Positions 12,535 through 24,498 are shown, counted from the first letter of the stretch. The stretch: 64,000 bases of DNA from Moniliella sp. 'wahieum' (GCA_003971905.1 RSEE01000104.1:62001-126000), one strand, 5' to 3'. Numbers and translations are program-made. The notes: generated by a model from the letters alone, not told the origin.

Positions 12535-12880
12535 TGCTGCTACTGCATGTCCCTGGCCCGATGGCCACGGGCAAGCGATCACACATTTTCCTGGTTTCTC
12601 CCTCGGAGGCCATTGTCCTCTGTACGGTGCCTTTCGATACACAATTTACGCATTCACAGAGGCCGTATAACCCTCAGGTAACTCAGAAATAAGAACAAAA
12701 CGCTATAATGCTGCTCCCCGCCAACCACAGACCCACTGCTCTGAGAGACTGGTTGCGTTCAATGCTCTTTACTAGTCCGTCACTTGACGTTTCAAACTAT
12801 AACCATCAGTATACCCGGCGTGGCGTATCGTAGCCAGAAGACACTACCGACCCCTTTCTGACATCCATGACTATCAGGAC
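12535..12880. other. 3' flank of SNG1-like copy B
   Basis: This is lower-GC sequence without recognisable genes or repeats; nothing further is seen. Confidence 0.3.
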
Positions 12881-13320
12881 GATCATGACTGTCATAGATT
12901 GAGGACCTTTACTTTGATGTCATAGACATCAAGTAAATAACGCAGCTGTTCTCGATGACGGGGACGGTAGTGATGTCCATGATGTCAGATACGAAATGGA
13001 TGTCATTGGCGACATGGATACGAGACTCGCTCAGGGTATCAAAGACATCAGGGAAGGGGAAAACATCAAAGGGTTATGCCCTATCAACGATAGGGTTCAC
13101 GTCAAATATGTCGGCGATGACAGCACTACCAAAGATGCCTTAGACGTCGTGAGTGCCTTAGACGTCGGGGTGTCATTGACGTGAGTGATACCATAGGGGT
13201 AATAGATCTCCAACAATGGCATTGATGTCCCCGGGTACCCCGACATCAATGTCTCCGCAGCTTTCCATGGCATCATTGCATCCGCCGATGACACTGTCGA
13301 CATCGAGGACTATGACTGCT
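12880..13320. repeat. Degenerate gacatc/gatgtc-rich repeat block
   Basis: The hexamer gacatc or its complement gatgtc (and variants such as gacgtc) recurs many times, in both orientations. A related block lies at 16540-16740. Short open frames through it spell low-complexity D-V/D-I-rich peptides, which probably only reflect the hexamer. Confidence 0.55.
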
Positions 13321-13860
13321 CTCCTGTTGCATACACGTTTCTTTGGGGGACTATCCATAATAATGGCTAATCCTATAATTAAACCACAAAAAGGAGATCT
13401 GGTATTTGGATAGATTGGTATTGTATCGTGCCAGGTCACCACATGTGTTCGAAGGGTTAGTATCACAGACGCTGCAACGAGGATCAGCGGGTACAGTTGC
13501 ACCGGAGTCTCAGGGATGGCATCCAGTGAAATGCCCCACTAGTTTCACAGTCCGTTAGACAGCTTCTCCACCTGGTTGTATATTCAGCAAATCGAGACAG
13601 AGATGAAGGAGGATGGGAATGCACATCGCCGGAAGGATCCTGCCCTCCACGCCGTTGAGGTTGCGGTCATACTCTCCCAGGTTGTGTTTGACAACCTTCT
13701 TGTAAAATGAGGCCACACTGACGACACCCAAAGTGGGCCCGCGGGCCTTACTTACCCAGTGGTGCGTCTCCACCTGCAAGTGGGTTCGGGTAGAAGCGTT
13801 CAGAATGTACCGTGAAGAGGAAAGGAACCAATTGAAGATACGCACATTAGTTACGATCTC
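13200..13860 (-). pseudogene. Probable remnant of an MFS transporter C-terminal half
   Basis: On the minus strand, 13845-13555 encodes N-G-V-E-G-R-I-L-P-A-M followed by a hydrophobic stretch. This resembles the x-x-x-E-x-R-L-x-P-A segment before a TM helix in fungal DHA1 drug transporters. Bases 13502-13310, in another frame, continue with two hydrophobic segments (L-Y-P-L-I-L-V-A-A-S; G-L-I-I-G-L-A-I-I-M) in the right order. No full domain is left. The call is by pattern and weak. Confidence 0.25.
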
Positions 13861-14322
13861 GTAGCGGATGACCGCTATAGCTAGCGTTATTCTTGCTCGT
13901 ACTTCTTTGCCTAGGCACCCTTTATCATCAGTTGCAGCATCGATAACGGTGCCAGGAGGCCTTGGTCTGGCAACGTGACTTTTGGCCCATTCCTGCTCAA
14001 CCCAACCTTCCTTTCTTCCTTTTGTCAGAGAGAAAGCTGGGTCTCGAGCGATTCAAGATAGATACATACCGCACAAAGGCACCTAGATGAGACGCTTCCC
14101 AAGGAGCCTTCAGGGAACGCATGACTAGCTGTTTAATGTACTTGCGCTGCAAAACCAAAATGCCTTTAAACGGAAAAAGATGCTGTGGTCAGCCTTAATC
14201 ATCTGAAGATGAAAAATGGAGGCATACAGACATAGGGCGGACTTGGCCAACAGCATCTCGAGTCCGCTTTTCTGCGTCTTCATCATCCGCTCGCAGTGGC
14301 CTGCGACATGTGGCCGTCCGCG

Positions 14323-14736
14323 TCATGATCTCATGAAGAACTTTCCGTTTTGCGCTTTATGGAGTTCATGTTGCGTTTCGTTTACCCCACTTACGGCTTC
14401 GCGGACGTCTGCGACCTGATCTTGGAGTCGGATCATGGCCTTCCACTGGGGTGTCGAGCACGTCATGCTCTCCACAACAGGCGGCTGGCCGAGGCTTGGA
14501 AGTCGGCTTGGAGGTGAACAAACGTATAATGGCCGAGGTGTGCGCGGATGTCGTCCGGCTGATCCTGGATGCAGTCTGGTTGCCTCGCCCGGCCACTGGC
14601 TGTCATCAAAATATCCACATCGGGTCTGATGGGGGCCATATCGGGACTGGCGGGGTCCGAAAGCGTTCAGACGTTGGAATGAATAAGAGTTGGCCTCGCC
14701 TTTAATAACTGCCACTAGTGCTACTAACATTTGCAA
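14323..14736 (-). CDS. Uncharacterised open reading frame with a short coiled-coil-like C-terminus
   Basis: A 137-codon frame ends with an amphipathic stretch (R-L-Q-D-Q-V-A-D-V-R-E-A-V). The 5' half is Pro/Arg-rich and not protein-like. It lies between repeat fragments and may be spurious. Confidence 0.15.
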   Translation of the reverse strand: MQMLVALVAVIKGEANSYSFQRLNAFGPRQSRYGPHQTRCGYFDDSQWPGEATRLHPGSAGRHPRTPRPLYVCSPPSRLPSLGQPPVVESMTCSTPQWKAMIRLQDQVADVREAVSGVNETQHELHKAQNGKFFMRS

Positions 14737-14984
14737 TGAGAGCTACAGTAGAGGCTAGAGAATATACTCCTGTTGGAAGGAATGATAAGGAAGGTTCCCT
14801 TTGGCTGCGCCTTTTCCCTACAGTGGCGCCACTTTTGGCGCGTGGCCTGGTATACGCCACATGGAACCGTGCTGCAACTGTCACAGATAGCGCGAGTACT
14901 TGCACTGTGTAGTGCACCCTCCGCTTCGACGGACATACTAGCGCATGGAACCGTGTCCGGTGGGCTGAATAATGATGTGAAAGA

Positions 14985-15050
14985 CCAGAGAGCAGGCAGT
15001 TGACGGTGTATTGCATTTTGCACATGAGCGGATGAGCTACAGAGATGGTA
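14985..15050 (+). repeat. Dispersed repeat fragment shared with 60384-60440
   Basis: gaccagagagcag, then gtgtattgcatt, then gcacatga and ctacagag, occur in the same order here and next to the copia relic at 60384-60440. A second short piece (tagagaatat, then tcctg, then ggaaggaat) is shared between 14755-14790 and 60440-60470. This is likely LTR-derived debris of the same element family. Confidence 0.5.
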
Positions 15051-15055
15051 TGGGA

Positions 15056-15400
15056 CGCTCCGGTGTCTCTCGATGCGGAGCCACACATGTCATAGGCATC
15101 TCTTCCAAACACGTCATCAGTCTCTACATGCCTAGCAAGAGAGAGCTACAGTAGTAAGGCATAAAGCGCAGTCAGTTCTGTCAAGTCCGCGGTCCGGTAG
15201 GCCGCAGCAGACAAAGGGTTCTGCCAAGACTGTGGGCGCAATGGGAACAAAGCATCGTACCCATGCGCCCATATTGAGCGGGCTGCGAAGGATGCCAGCT
15301 GCATGGATAGATAAGCTCTCTTGCTAGCCTATGTAGAGGCTGACGTGCTAGTAAGAGATGCCTATGACATGCGGGCTCTGCGTCGGGAGACACCGGAGCG
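15056..15400. repeat. MITE-like element with about 90-bp terminal inverted repeats
   Basis: Bases 15056-15147 are repeated as the reverse complement at 15311-15400 with roughly 80 percent identity. The blocks cgctccggtgtctc, catgtcataggcatctctt and cctagcaagagag are conserved in order. The spacer is about 160 bases with no coding potential. This could be a non-autonomous DNA transposon or an inverted pair of fragments. Confidence 0.6.
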
Positions 15401-15860
15401 CCTCGTAACAAGAGTCAAATTGCTCAACACCGTGCTGCAACTTGGGTCAATTAAAGGACATTAGATTACGATTACACCGAACCATGCCACACTGAGAGGA
15501 GTGTGGAGTTACTATTAGTTACTAGTTTTCTCTATACTGCATCCCTATCATTGACAGAGCTTTAAAGGCGTCGCGGTGCTCTCATGTACCGCCTTCCGGT
15601 ACTCGGTCTGCGCCTGCGGCGTTACGCGTTACATGAGTTGCTTGTTTGCTCAGGGGGACGAGACCAATTTTCTCACGCCCATCGTATTTAGATGCTTTGG
15701 GATGCACCTTACACTACACAGCCCCTGTGCTGGCGCCGCACGGGGCCGCATGAGAGCACCAGTACAACCCTGCTGCCTGCGGCGCCATCGACTGATCGCC
15801 TACTGCGATTCTCAGATCTCATGCCAATCGATAATCTCTTCAAGCTTCGCTTCACTAGCT

Positions 15861-15893
15861 CTTCAAGCTTCAAGCTTCAAGCTTCAAGCTTCA
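15861..15893. repeat. Tandem heptamer (cttcaag)n
   Basis: About five copies of cttcaag create overlapping AAGCTT sites. Similar gaagctt runs occur at 16535 and 59370, in the lower-GC islands only. Confidence 0.7.
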
Positions 15894-16047
15894 CTAGCCG
15901 CTAGTCACTAGCTCCACCAGTACTCTAGTACTCTTCGTACTACGTGAGGCCGGGTGAAAAAATGGGAAATGGGAAACGCCCCTGTGCACTTTTACATCAG
16001 CTGACGCGTGCCACGTTCCAGTCCACCCAGCCAGCACGTATCTCTAG

Positions 16048-16268
16048 GGGGAACGGTGGCTAAGGTGGCGGCCAAGCACCGAGCTGGGGGAAGAGCTGAC
16101 CGGGCCGTAGGCCCGGTGGTCTCTCGTTGGTGATAGTATTTGTCTCTCCAGCGTGGAATGGTGGACCGGTGGACCAATGGAACGGCGGCTACGGTGGCAA
16201 CGGTGACCCAGCCTAACAGGCTGGGGCGAAGCCTCAGCAGACCGGGCCGTGGCCCGGTGGTTTCCTAT
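16048..16268. repeat. Imperfect direct duplication with internal GC palindromes
   Basis: Two units of about 85-90 bases (16050-16135 and 16180-16265) share gaacggYggcta, a gctggg run and ccgggccgtRgcccggtggt. Each contains the palindrome-like ccgggc/gcccgg, which can form a small hairpin. No gene overlaps. Confidence 0.5.
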
Positions 16269-17479
16269 GAGGCGCATAGCGGTCGCCCACAGATCGCTTA
16301 GTTGGACGAGATGCAAAGAAAAGTAGCGGTGCGATTGATGAATGCCTGGCCCATCGCTGGTCAACTGTGGCGAAGCAGCGAATACGCGGCAAACACACCC
16401 AAGGAGGCGGAACAGCGGCGGAACACGGGGCCATCGCCCCGCACAAAGATACGATGCGAGGGTGCTTGCCCCTCTGACCGGCCACCATCAAGGTTGCATA
16501 AGCAGATCCAGGGACCATTGCCTTTTGCTTGAACATTGAAGCTTGAAGACTGATGGCACTGCTGTCCTTGTGATCGCCGATAACAGATTTGACCTCACTC
16601 GCGTCCTTGACACGAGGATAGCAAGGGAGAGCCGAGATGGCGCTGACATCCTGGATGTCAGAATAAATAAGGTTTCTGACATCAGCGACATCAAGGCCAC
16701 GATGGATATTGGTGACGTGTACACTATCAAAAAGGGGTCGGTAGTGGATTCACTTCTTGCAACACAAGAAAAAGTGATCCGAGAATCCTTTTCTTCGTTC
16801 AACAATCATTAATCATTGTGCGACAGAGTAGTACTTCAATTGTAGCCACGACGGTAAGCAATAAACAAACGGAATCACCCCCTACGGCCTGATCGGTAGG
16901 AATGAGCGAAGAGGGACAAGCGACGAGTATTAGCAGCGAAATGACCACTGAACAAGGCCGAAACTACAGCCAGGGACGAGCAACACCAATGGAAGCTCTC
17001 ATCCAGCGCGCTCACCGCTCACATGTCACATGTCACAGGCCAAAAAAAACTAATGCCCCTCTGCCTCAGCACGTCGACCACCCTCCGACCTCACCGGTCA
17101 CCCTCTCACCCACCTCTCTCTACCAGACAGGCTTATACCCATCTTGATTTTTTCTTCTGCGGGCGATCTGGTTTACGGATCAAGCTGATCAAGCGTGGCG
17201 CATCGCGCCCAAAAACATATGTGCGAAATAAGATGCAGGAGATGAGTACAACAGAGGAGGGGGGTCTGAGATTCGGCGAGTGGGAGAGTGGGAGAGTGGG
17301 AGAGCGGGAGAGTGGGAGGCTCTGACACTCTAGTTCCGACATGTGACAATGAGAAAGGTCAGCGCGACATGGTGCATGGCGAGGGACTGAGGATCCGTGC
17401 AAGATCCGAGGGGCCAAGGGGAGGGACAACCGTAACCCGTACCCGTACCCGTACCCGGTACCCGGCCCCCGTGGCGCAA
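16268..17479. other. Non-coding end of the left lower-GC island
   Basis: The block contains a second gacatc-type block (16540-16740) inside an 89-codon forward frame that I regard as repeat-derived. From about 17050 the composition becomes GC-rich again. Short tandem runs gggagagt (17280-17325) and cccgta (17437-17462) follow, then the MFS gene. Confidence 0.4.
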
Positions 17480-19912
17480 TCAACGAATGAACCAAGACAG
17501 AACGAAGCCCAGTAAGGCGACGATACCGATCTGCCAAAACGACGCGACGTAGTTGAACGGCCAAGGGTGTGCGTCGGGGGTAGGGGAGACCGAGTAGGCC
17601 AAAGATGCCACCGAAGATCGGGCCGAGGCAGTGCGGCCGAGTGGTAGTTTGAGCCAAGCCGTTGGCGGGGGGACCAACGCTGGAGGGCTCAGGGCATTGA
17701 TCAAGATAGTAATCGAAGTGAAGGCAGCTACGTTGGCTAGGTACCGCAGTGCGCTGATCGCTACCATGGTGGGCATGACCAGTGCCCTGCCCAGGCCGAA
17801 GGGTACCACTTCCTCCAGTGGACGCAGCAGGGGGAACAGGACGTAGCACGGGAAGTAGAGTGCCATACCGAGGCGGAGCATGCTAGCGTGGGTCAGCTGG
17901 CCCGTGGGCGGGCCGACGCGTGATAAAACCGATACTGCAGTAAGTTTGGCAGATGGCCATGATGGCGATCAGAACGGCAAAGTGGGCTGCGGTCAAGCCT
18001 AAGCCGCCATCGGAAAAGGGGGTTACAAGAAACACATTGAACACCTGGTCAAACGAAGAAGAGTGAAGAGCCAAGAGGGAGTAGAGGCCAATCACCAAAT
18101 AGGGTACCGAGGCGCCGCGCTCCTCGTCGGGTTCTGCACGTGGCCCTTCGAGCGGGGACGGAGGCGCAGGGCTATGGGCTCGGTGAGCTGGGCGGACACG
18201 CACACCAGAGCGGCGGAACAACACGGGCATCGTCCTTCGTCTGCGGTGGGGCGAGGAACGGAGATGGACCGAGGTAAAGTGCCGCGGGGCCAGTGGCGGT
18301 TCACCACTCTCTTCCTGCCTCTGGGTGGATGCCAAGGCATCCCCAAACGGTTGGTCCGGATCCAACTCGACCGCATCGGCATCATCTGCTTGCGCATGAT
18401 ACAGGTCCAACACGTCGTCGCTGCCGGCACTTTCATCGGCCTCCTCGTCCCAATCCGAAGACCCCGTAGGATCCTCCTCGTCGGGGGTGCCATGATCGCG
18501 CTCGCCACCAAGCACAGCCGCCACCCATAGATCGACAAGGCACATGCTGTCGTTGGCGAGCAGAAACCGCTCGGCTACCGTTGGCACGCGCGAGGAAGGG
18601 GCGAACTGCGCGGTGCCGGGGACAGGCAATGGGCGGGAAGCAGGGCGGTAGCCATAGGCCGAGCCGGGGGCACCTGTGAGCTGCTCGGATACGATGGTCC
18701 GGGGTTGGGATCGGAAGGAAGCGAGAGGGTCCGGTCGAAGGTTCGGGGAGAAGGTGGCCCAAGGTCTGAGCGGCGGAGCGGCCGGCAGAGCGAGCGTCAA
18801 GAGCAACTTGTCCCCCACTCGGCGCAGATCGTCCTTCTCGACCGGGAGAGAAATGGATCCTGTCCTCGGCCCCCCGTCGCGCGCAACAAAGAAGCAGAGC
18901 AGCGCGCCTCCAGCCGGGATGAAGGAGGCGACCACACAGGGCAGCAAATACGGCAGCCGAACAAATACGCTCGACGAATCAAAGGCCCAAGGGAACTTTT
19001 GCACGGGATGTTCCAAGACGCCACCCAAGATTGGGCTGTGGCATCCCGGTGCCCCCATCATGCAAGATACTTGGTCAGCAACACAACTCGAGCCACACAT
19101 GCAGCAGGACCACGCACCCAACACTGCCTCCCAAGCTCCAGCAGACACCGAGGAGCGCGTACGCGCGCGCCTCGTGAGCTGGGTGAACAATATCCACCGT
19201 GGCGCGGGCGACGCCTACAGCGCCATTGAACACGCCCTGGGCAAAGCGGGTAGCCAGCACGGCGGGGAGGGTGGAGGATGCACCGAATGCGACGGTGGCC
19301 AGGGCCGAGCCGGCGGGAGGCGGCCATCACGGCTCGGCGGCCATGGGGGCAGCAAGGCGAGCCCACAGGAGGCTGGTGATGAACTGGGCCAAGAAGAAGG
19401 TGGCACTGACAATGCCCACCCAGAGCCCCACCTGGCCCGGAGCCAAGGTGCCCATGTCGGCCAGCATAAAGAACAAGAAGGGGCCGCCGACGCCTGCGCA
19501 GAGGAATTCGCCAAACAGCACGCAGCAGACGACGGCGAAGGGGATGCCGTAGGGCGGGGGATTGCAGAAGAGGGGGATGTATGCGCGGCCATCGGCAGCA
19601 GCCAAGACGCGCTCCAGCTCGGCGTCGGGGGGAGAGGTGGTGGGAGCGGGAGCGGGGGCGGGGGCGGGACGCAGGCCAGGGCCAGGGCCAGGTGCGGCGG
19701 CGGGGGGCTGGGGCGGGGCGGGGCGCTTGAAGGAGCGGGGGCCAAGCGGCTCGAGGGGGACGGCGGTGGGGCCAGTGTCGGGGTTCCGGCACGGCGAGCT
19801 CCCACGCGGACATGGCGGGCGAGGCGGAGGCGGAGGCGGTGGCGCTGACCGGGGGCTGAGCAGGCGGGCGTTTGGCGTTGGTGTGACTGGCAGAGTGGCG
19901 ACTGCGCAGCAT
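17480..19912 (-). CDS. Major facilitator superfamily transporter with a long acidic central loop
   Basis: The protein is a 12-TM secondary transporter of unknown substrate, probably in the plasma or vacuolar membrane. The N-terminal tail is Pro/Ala-rich. The first TM segments (19560-19340) include P-F-L-F-F-M-L-A-D-M-G, and the residues before TM3 resemble the S-D-R-x-G-R-R motif. R-F-A-Q-G-V-F-N-G-A-V-G-V (about 19250) and the following D-I-V-H-P-A-H-E-A-R-A-Y-A match the YCR023C-like fungal MFS group. A roughly 250-residue acidic loop (19000-18080) separates the halves. N-G-L-A-Q-T-T-T and G-P-I-F-G-G-I-F (17650-17590) are typical of TM10-11. Frame changes are seen near 19300, 19060, 17900 and 17640. 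The stop is at 17480; the start at 19912 is the likeliest Met. Confidence 0.75.
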
Positions 19913-20173
19913 GCGGGTGGGAAAGTTTCACTACGACCTGAACATCTCACCAGCACATCCATCCCTGCCCGCATCTTGAATCTGACAGCCCCTTCCTGCG
20001 TGCTCCCACAGAGCGCGTCTCTCGCCGTGGCGGTCTGGGGACATTACAGATTGATTCGAGGGTACCAACGTACTCCATACCGGAGCGCGCGCCGGACGCA
20101 GGACGAACCGCCCGCAGTATTGCAGCACCGATTACGGGGTGCCAAGGCAAGGACCCGGGCAAGGGGGGTAAGG

Positions 20174-22178
20174 CTAAGACGTATGCGCGGGTGTGCGATG
20201 GAACGGGGGTGGAGCCTCGTGGGCCGTATCTGGCGCACCCGCATCGGCATTCCAATCAGCCTCAGCGTCGGAACGTGACACTGAGCGCAACGGAAGCGGG
20301 GCCTTGTGAGCTTGTGGGGCAAGGCACTCGTACAGGGCAGGGTGAGAATTATCCAGCGCGTCGAGCCAGTGGAAAAAGGCGTGGTGGAGGTGCTCTTGCT
20401 TGCAAAGCAGTGGGCAAATGTGCTGCTGGGCAAACGCTTGTACCTCAGCTTGGTCCACCGGCTCAAGACGAGGGTAGAGCGGGAAACTAAGTAACGCCAA
20501 GCGTTCGTCGACAGCGTGATGGTACGCGTCAAACAGCGGTGTGGCCAGTACCAGTCCCTCGGCCGGGGCGCGTGGTACGCCCGACCCGCTTACCTTTCCC
20601 GGACCAGCCTTACCCCGGAGTAAGTCTGGGGCAACCCCGTCCCCGTCGTACCAGATGCGCACGGGCGCGCGCGAGCGGGTAACCGCGACGAAGGTCGCGA
20701 CCATTTGGCGGATCCGGTGGTGGACCAACGAATCCCTGGACAGTGAGAGTGAGCTTGATCCACTGCAGGCCGGTGGGATCGGTGGGGTAGACAAACGGGT
20801 CAGAGAGGTGGACGGTATGCACGGCCGGTCCGGCCTGCTGATCGTTCGTCCCTTGGTGCGCGGTACAGTTGGGAAAAGTGGGACTAGCTTGCCAAGCGCG
20901 GAGGTGCTGCCGTGCACGGGCGAGCGTGGACGCAGGTAAACGGTAGGTAGGCAGTTTGGCGTACACCTGGTCCAACCAGCTGCGTTCCTGTTCGGTAAGT
21001 GGGGGAGGGTAACGACGTCCCCTCTCGCGCCCACGCTTGCCCATCGGTTCGGGCGAGGACGCGGGCGGGGCGCAAGGCGGATGGGGCGGAAGCGCACGCC
21101 AAAACGGATGGTCCAGTATGTCCCCACGACGGCAGAGGCGGTGGGTCGTTAAGCAACTGGGCTCGCACGTCGTTTGGAACGGAGAAGGATTGCATCCACG
21201 TCAGATCGGCACTGGGTGCGCTGGCCTGGATCTCGTGCTGGTGAACGTGTTGCAAGCGGCGGTGCATCGCGCTGCCCGGCGCGGCGGGAGGAAGAGGTAG
21301 GGGGGAAAACGTACTCGTACCGACAGGACGGGGCGACGCTGCGGAGCTCAAAGAGTTTGCTTGTGCGCACCAGGGCAAAGATGCGCACAGTCGGGGGCAA
21401 CAACTGATTAGCCCTAGCGCGAAGACCTTCCAATGCTGTACGGGCCGTATCCTGGGCCACACGTAGCTCCTCCTCGCTCACCTCGTACGGTGCGGCACCT
21501 GCACTGGTCTTACGATCGCGACCAAACTGGTGTCGGAGGTGGCGGAAGCGCAGCGCGCGCGAAGTAATAATTCTCCTCGACCGACGGTGCCAGCGCCACG
21601 CACTCGGGCACCTCGAGTTTCAACGAAAACACATTGGTCAAAGCGGGCACGCCAGGCTGCGTTCGCGCCGCGCCGCACATCATCACTTTGCTCCGATTCG
21701 TCGCGTTGGCCTCGGTCACCGCACCGGCTCCCACCAGCGCACCAAATACCTCCGCTTCAATCCTATCCATATCCGCGGGGACGTGGGACCCCGCGTGGCC
21801 CAAGCCCGCTTCGGCATAGCCAACCAACACGGCAAACTTGCGCTTCACACGCTTTTCCTCCGCCTCGGGCACGCTCGCCTGCCAAGTCCGCTGGCGTGGG
21901 GTGCCATCCGGGCGGCGGAGCGCGGCGCGAGGTGGGCTGGGTGCGTTGGTCAGGGTGGGGGTGGGAGGAGAGCGGGGCGCGGAGGGGGCAGGGCGCGAGG
22001 GGGACGCCGAGCCAGACGTCTGGTGCCGGATCAGGTCTTCAAACGTGCACGCCGACGCGGGGGGCGGGACGGACGGGGTGGAGGGGGGATGGGGAGGAGG
22101 CGCGAGCGAGCGACAGAGGCCGCACGACAGGTGCAGTGTCCTGCGCGGGACGAGGGCGCGCGGGGCCGGGGCGCGCAC
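20174..22178 (-). CDS. PUS1: PUS1-like tRNA pseudouridine synthase (TruA family), catalytic Asp missing
   Basis: Pus1 converts uridine to pseudouridine in tRNA and some other RNAs. K-R-K-F-A-V-L-V-G-Y-A (about 21850) begins the TruA fold. I-E-A-E-V-F-G-A-L-V-x-A-G-A-V and the A-A-R-T motif follow. The family has R-T-D-x-G-V-H with the catalytic Asp; here the codons read R-T-Q-P-G-V-P, so Asp, Lys and His are all replaced. L-P-P-T-V-R-I-F-A-L-V-R-T (21430-21330), D-P-F-V-Y-P-T-D-P-T-G-L-Q-W-I (about 20800), H-R-I-R-Q-M-V (20715) and the R-A-P-A-E-G-L-V-L/F-D-A-Y block (20570-20510) match the rest of the family. Several frame breaks occur, as in the neighbouring genes. The N-terminus is uncertain. 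It may be an inactive paralogue. Confidence 0.75.
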
Positions 22179-24498
22179 AGCGCAGACGCACGACGGCCAT
22201 CGTGGCGAAGCTGGTTGTGCGAGTGGCGGAGGCGGAGGCGGTGGCCAATGGCCGATGGCCGATGGGGGTGAACTCCAACGGGTGCGTTGGGCGTGGAAGC
22301 TGGCCTGGGGCGGTGCGTTGGGCTGCTCAAGCGGCAGCGCACAGGGTGAAACGGAAGGTGGGAGGGAGGGGGTGGGAGTGGGAGTGGTTACTTACTGGCT
22401 GATTTCATCTCATGGATCATCGATCATCGATCATCCTTCCTCCGCACACCCCGCAGAAGACACAGACACTGCCCCCGCGCCAGCCGCGCCGATTAAATTG
22501 TTCCTTCGCGTGGCCATTTCTTTCGTCTGCGGTGCAAGTCGATTGTCGACGAGAGAGAGGATCCGACGCTGCCACCCAGTGCTCCACCGCTCCCCCCGAC
22601 GCCAGCTCGACTCCCCCCGCTCGCCCTCGCCCTCGTCCGCCTGTCGCCAGACCCCAGGAACAGGGCCTGGCGGGGGAGCGTGTGACTGTCGTGGTCGCGT
22701 CAGGCGCATCGCTGACTATGGCCCCCCGTCAAAGCAAAAACCACAATCCCACTGGATCATGGCATGCAGCGTGGCATCGTGGCCGCTCATCTGTACTATA
22801 GCACTCGACATCAGCGCTTGGCTGGGGTAGCGTGCGCAGCGCTGGACGGCGGAACTGCGCTGGCCTGGTCCCACGCCACGCCCACCTCGCCTCCCACCTT
22901 CCGCCTTCCTTCGTGGTCAGTCATCGAGCAGGCCAACTATGCGAATGAGAATGTTGACGACACTTGGAGGTAATCGATCAAGATGGATCCAGGCCGGCGT
23001 AGCACCAGTGCGGCGGAACCAGTTGTCAGACACGCTGGCTGTCGTTGTCAAGTCCACACCTCATACTCAAACCGTAGCAACGTAGCCTCCACTGTCCGTC
23101 CGTCAGATTCATAAACGGGTCTTATGTGGAGCGGATGGCCAAGAGTAGGTCGGAGCCCTTGAAAGGTCCAGAGGCGAGGGGTATACATATGCTCATTCGT
23201 TTCCACCACAATCAGTGCACCTACTTGTGACGTCTCTGGCGCGGACTCGAAGAGGAGACAACCAGAAGGTGGATTTGCCTCAACCAATGGCGCAGTCCCT
23301 AGTCATGGCCCAGCTCAAGTGGATCAACCGACGTAACTTGACCGGTCGCAAACACCAGTACCTGCTATACAGTCTCTGATACCTGGTACCTCCTCCGTTT
23401 GGGGCGTGGGGTGGTACGAGCACAAGAACCGAGGTTTCTGCAATGTCTTGCAGGTTTCTGTCGTGCGGGATGTGGGACGCCTCGCAGACACAATGGTGGT
23501 GGCGGACATTATACTATTGATGGAAGTTTTACGAAGAGGACCAAGTCGGACTATGCTCAGATACGTCTTGGGCCATACACACCTGTTTGGCACACTGATT
23601 TTTTGGTTTTGGGACCGGGACCGGACGTACTCTGGAACTAAGGGTAGGGCCGACCTGTTGGTACTGCCCAAGTACTAAGTACTGACATCAAACGACGATG
23701 ATCTTGCCTCCAACCGGGGGGGCGGTACCGGGCGGATCTTTACATGTGCATCATGTCACTAGCGTCATACTGGTGCCTGTACTGTGGCACCTGTAGCCCA
23801 CCAGCGAGGGGGAGACGAGTGGTGCGGTAGGGATTGTGCGGATGGCCAGAGGTTGATGGGAGAAAAAAAGCGATACGAACGTTCTCGTTCTCGTTCTCGT
23901 TCTCGTTCTCGTTCTCGTTCTCCTTCTCGTTCTCGGTCGCTTCATCCTTCGTCATCGGCTTTGGTGCGCTGTTGGGCGGAAGGATGCGCTGGGCTGAGAT
24001 ATGAGATCTGAGATACCTTGCAGCACGGCACTTTGATCCGAAGAAACGGTCGCCCATCCGACGGAATCAGAAATCAGAATGAACATATGCACTACACGTC
24101 TATCAAAAGTAGCTACTGCTACTGCTGCCGCCCTCGGGCCTGAGCCCTGATTCCCTGGCCTCACGAGAGGTGGGGCACATACGGTCGCTAGACTAGATCT
24201 ATACTACGTGGTGAGGATGGGGCGAGGCAAGCCATCGAGTAATTACTACTCATGCAAAGCAATGCGTTCGGGCGGTCCGTGCAAGGCAAGGCGGCAGTGC
24301 CAAGGACATACAACTGGCAACTGGTATTCTCATCGGTGATCAATGAAAATGAGAATGAGAATGCGAGGCGAAGCGCGAGACGAGGGCGAGAAAGTACATA
24401 GGGGAGGGGGTATGCGAGGCCAACAGAGAAGGGGAAACAAAACCATACACATGATCACGGCAGCAAGAGGAAGAGGCAGGCTTAAAACATCGCCACGG
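22179..24498. other. Intergenic region with a short hexamer array
   Basis: No recognisable gene is present. A (ttctcg)n array of about nine units lies at 23880-23935. Two anonymous frames (minus 23287-23048; plus 23406-23678) have non-random-looking composition but no family signature. Bases 22820-24350 are somewhat lower in GC than the flanks. Confidence 0.4.

Noticed and set aside
16543-16812. 89-codon forward ORF
   Set aside because: It consists mostly of the gacatc repeat family, and its D-I/D-V-rich product is explained by the hexamer.
23880-23935. (ttctcg)n array as a telomere repeat
   Set aside because: Fungal telomeres are usually TTAGGG-like. This is a short internal microsatellite with unique DNA on both sides.
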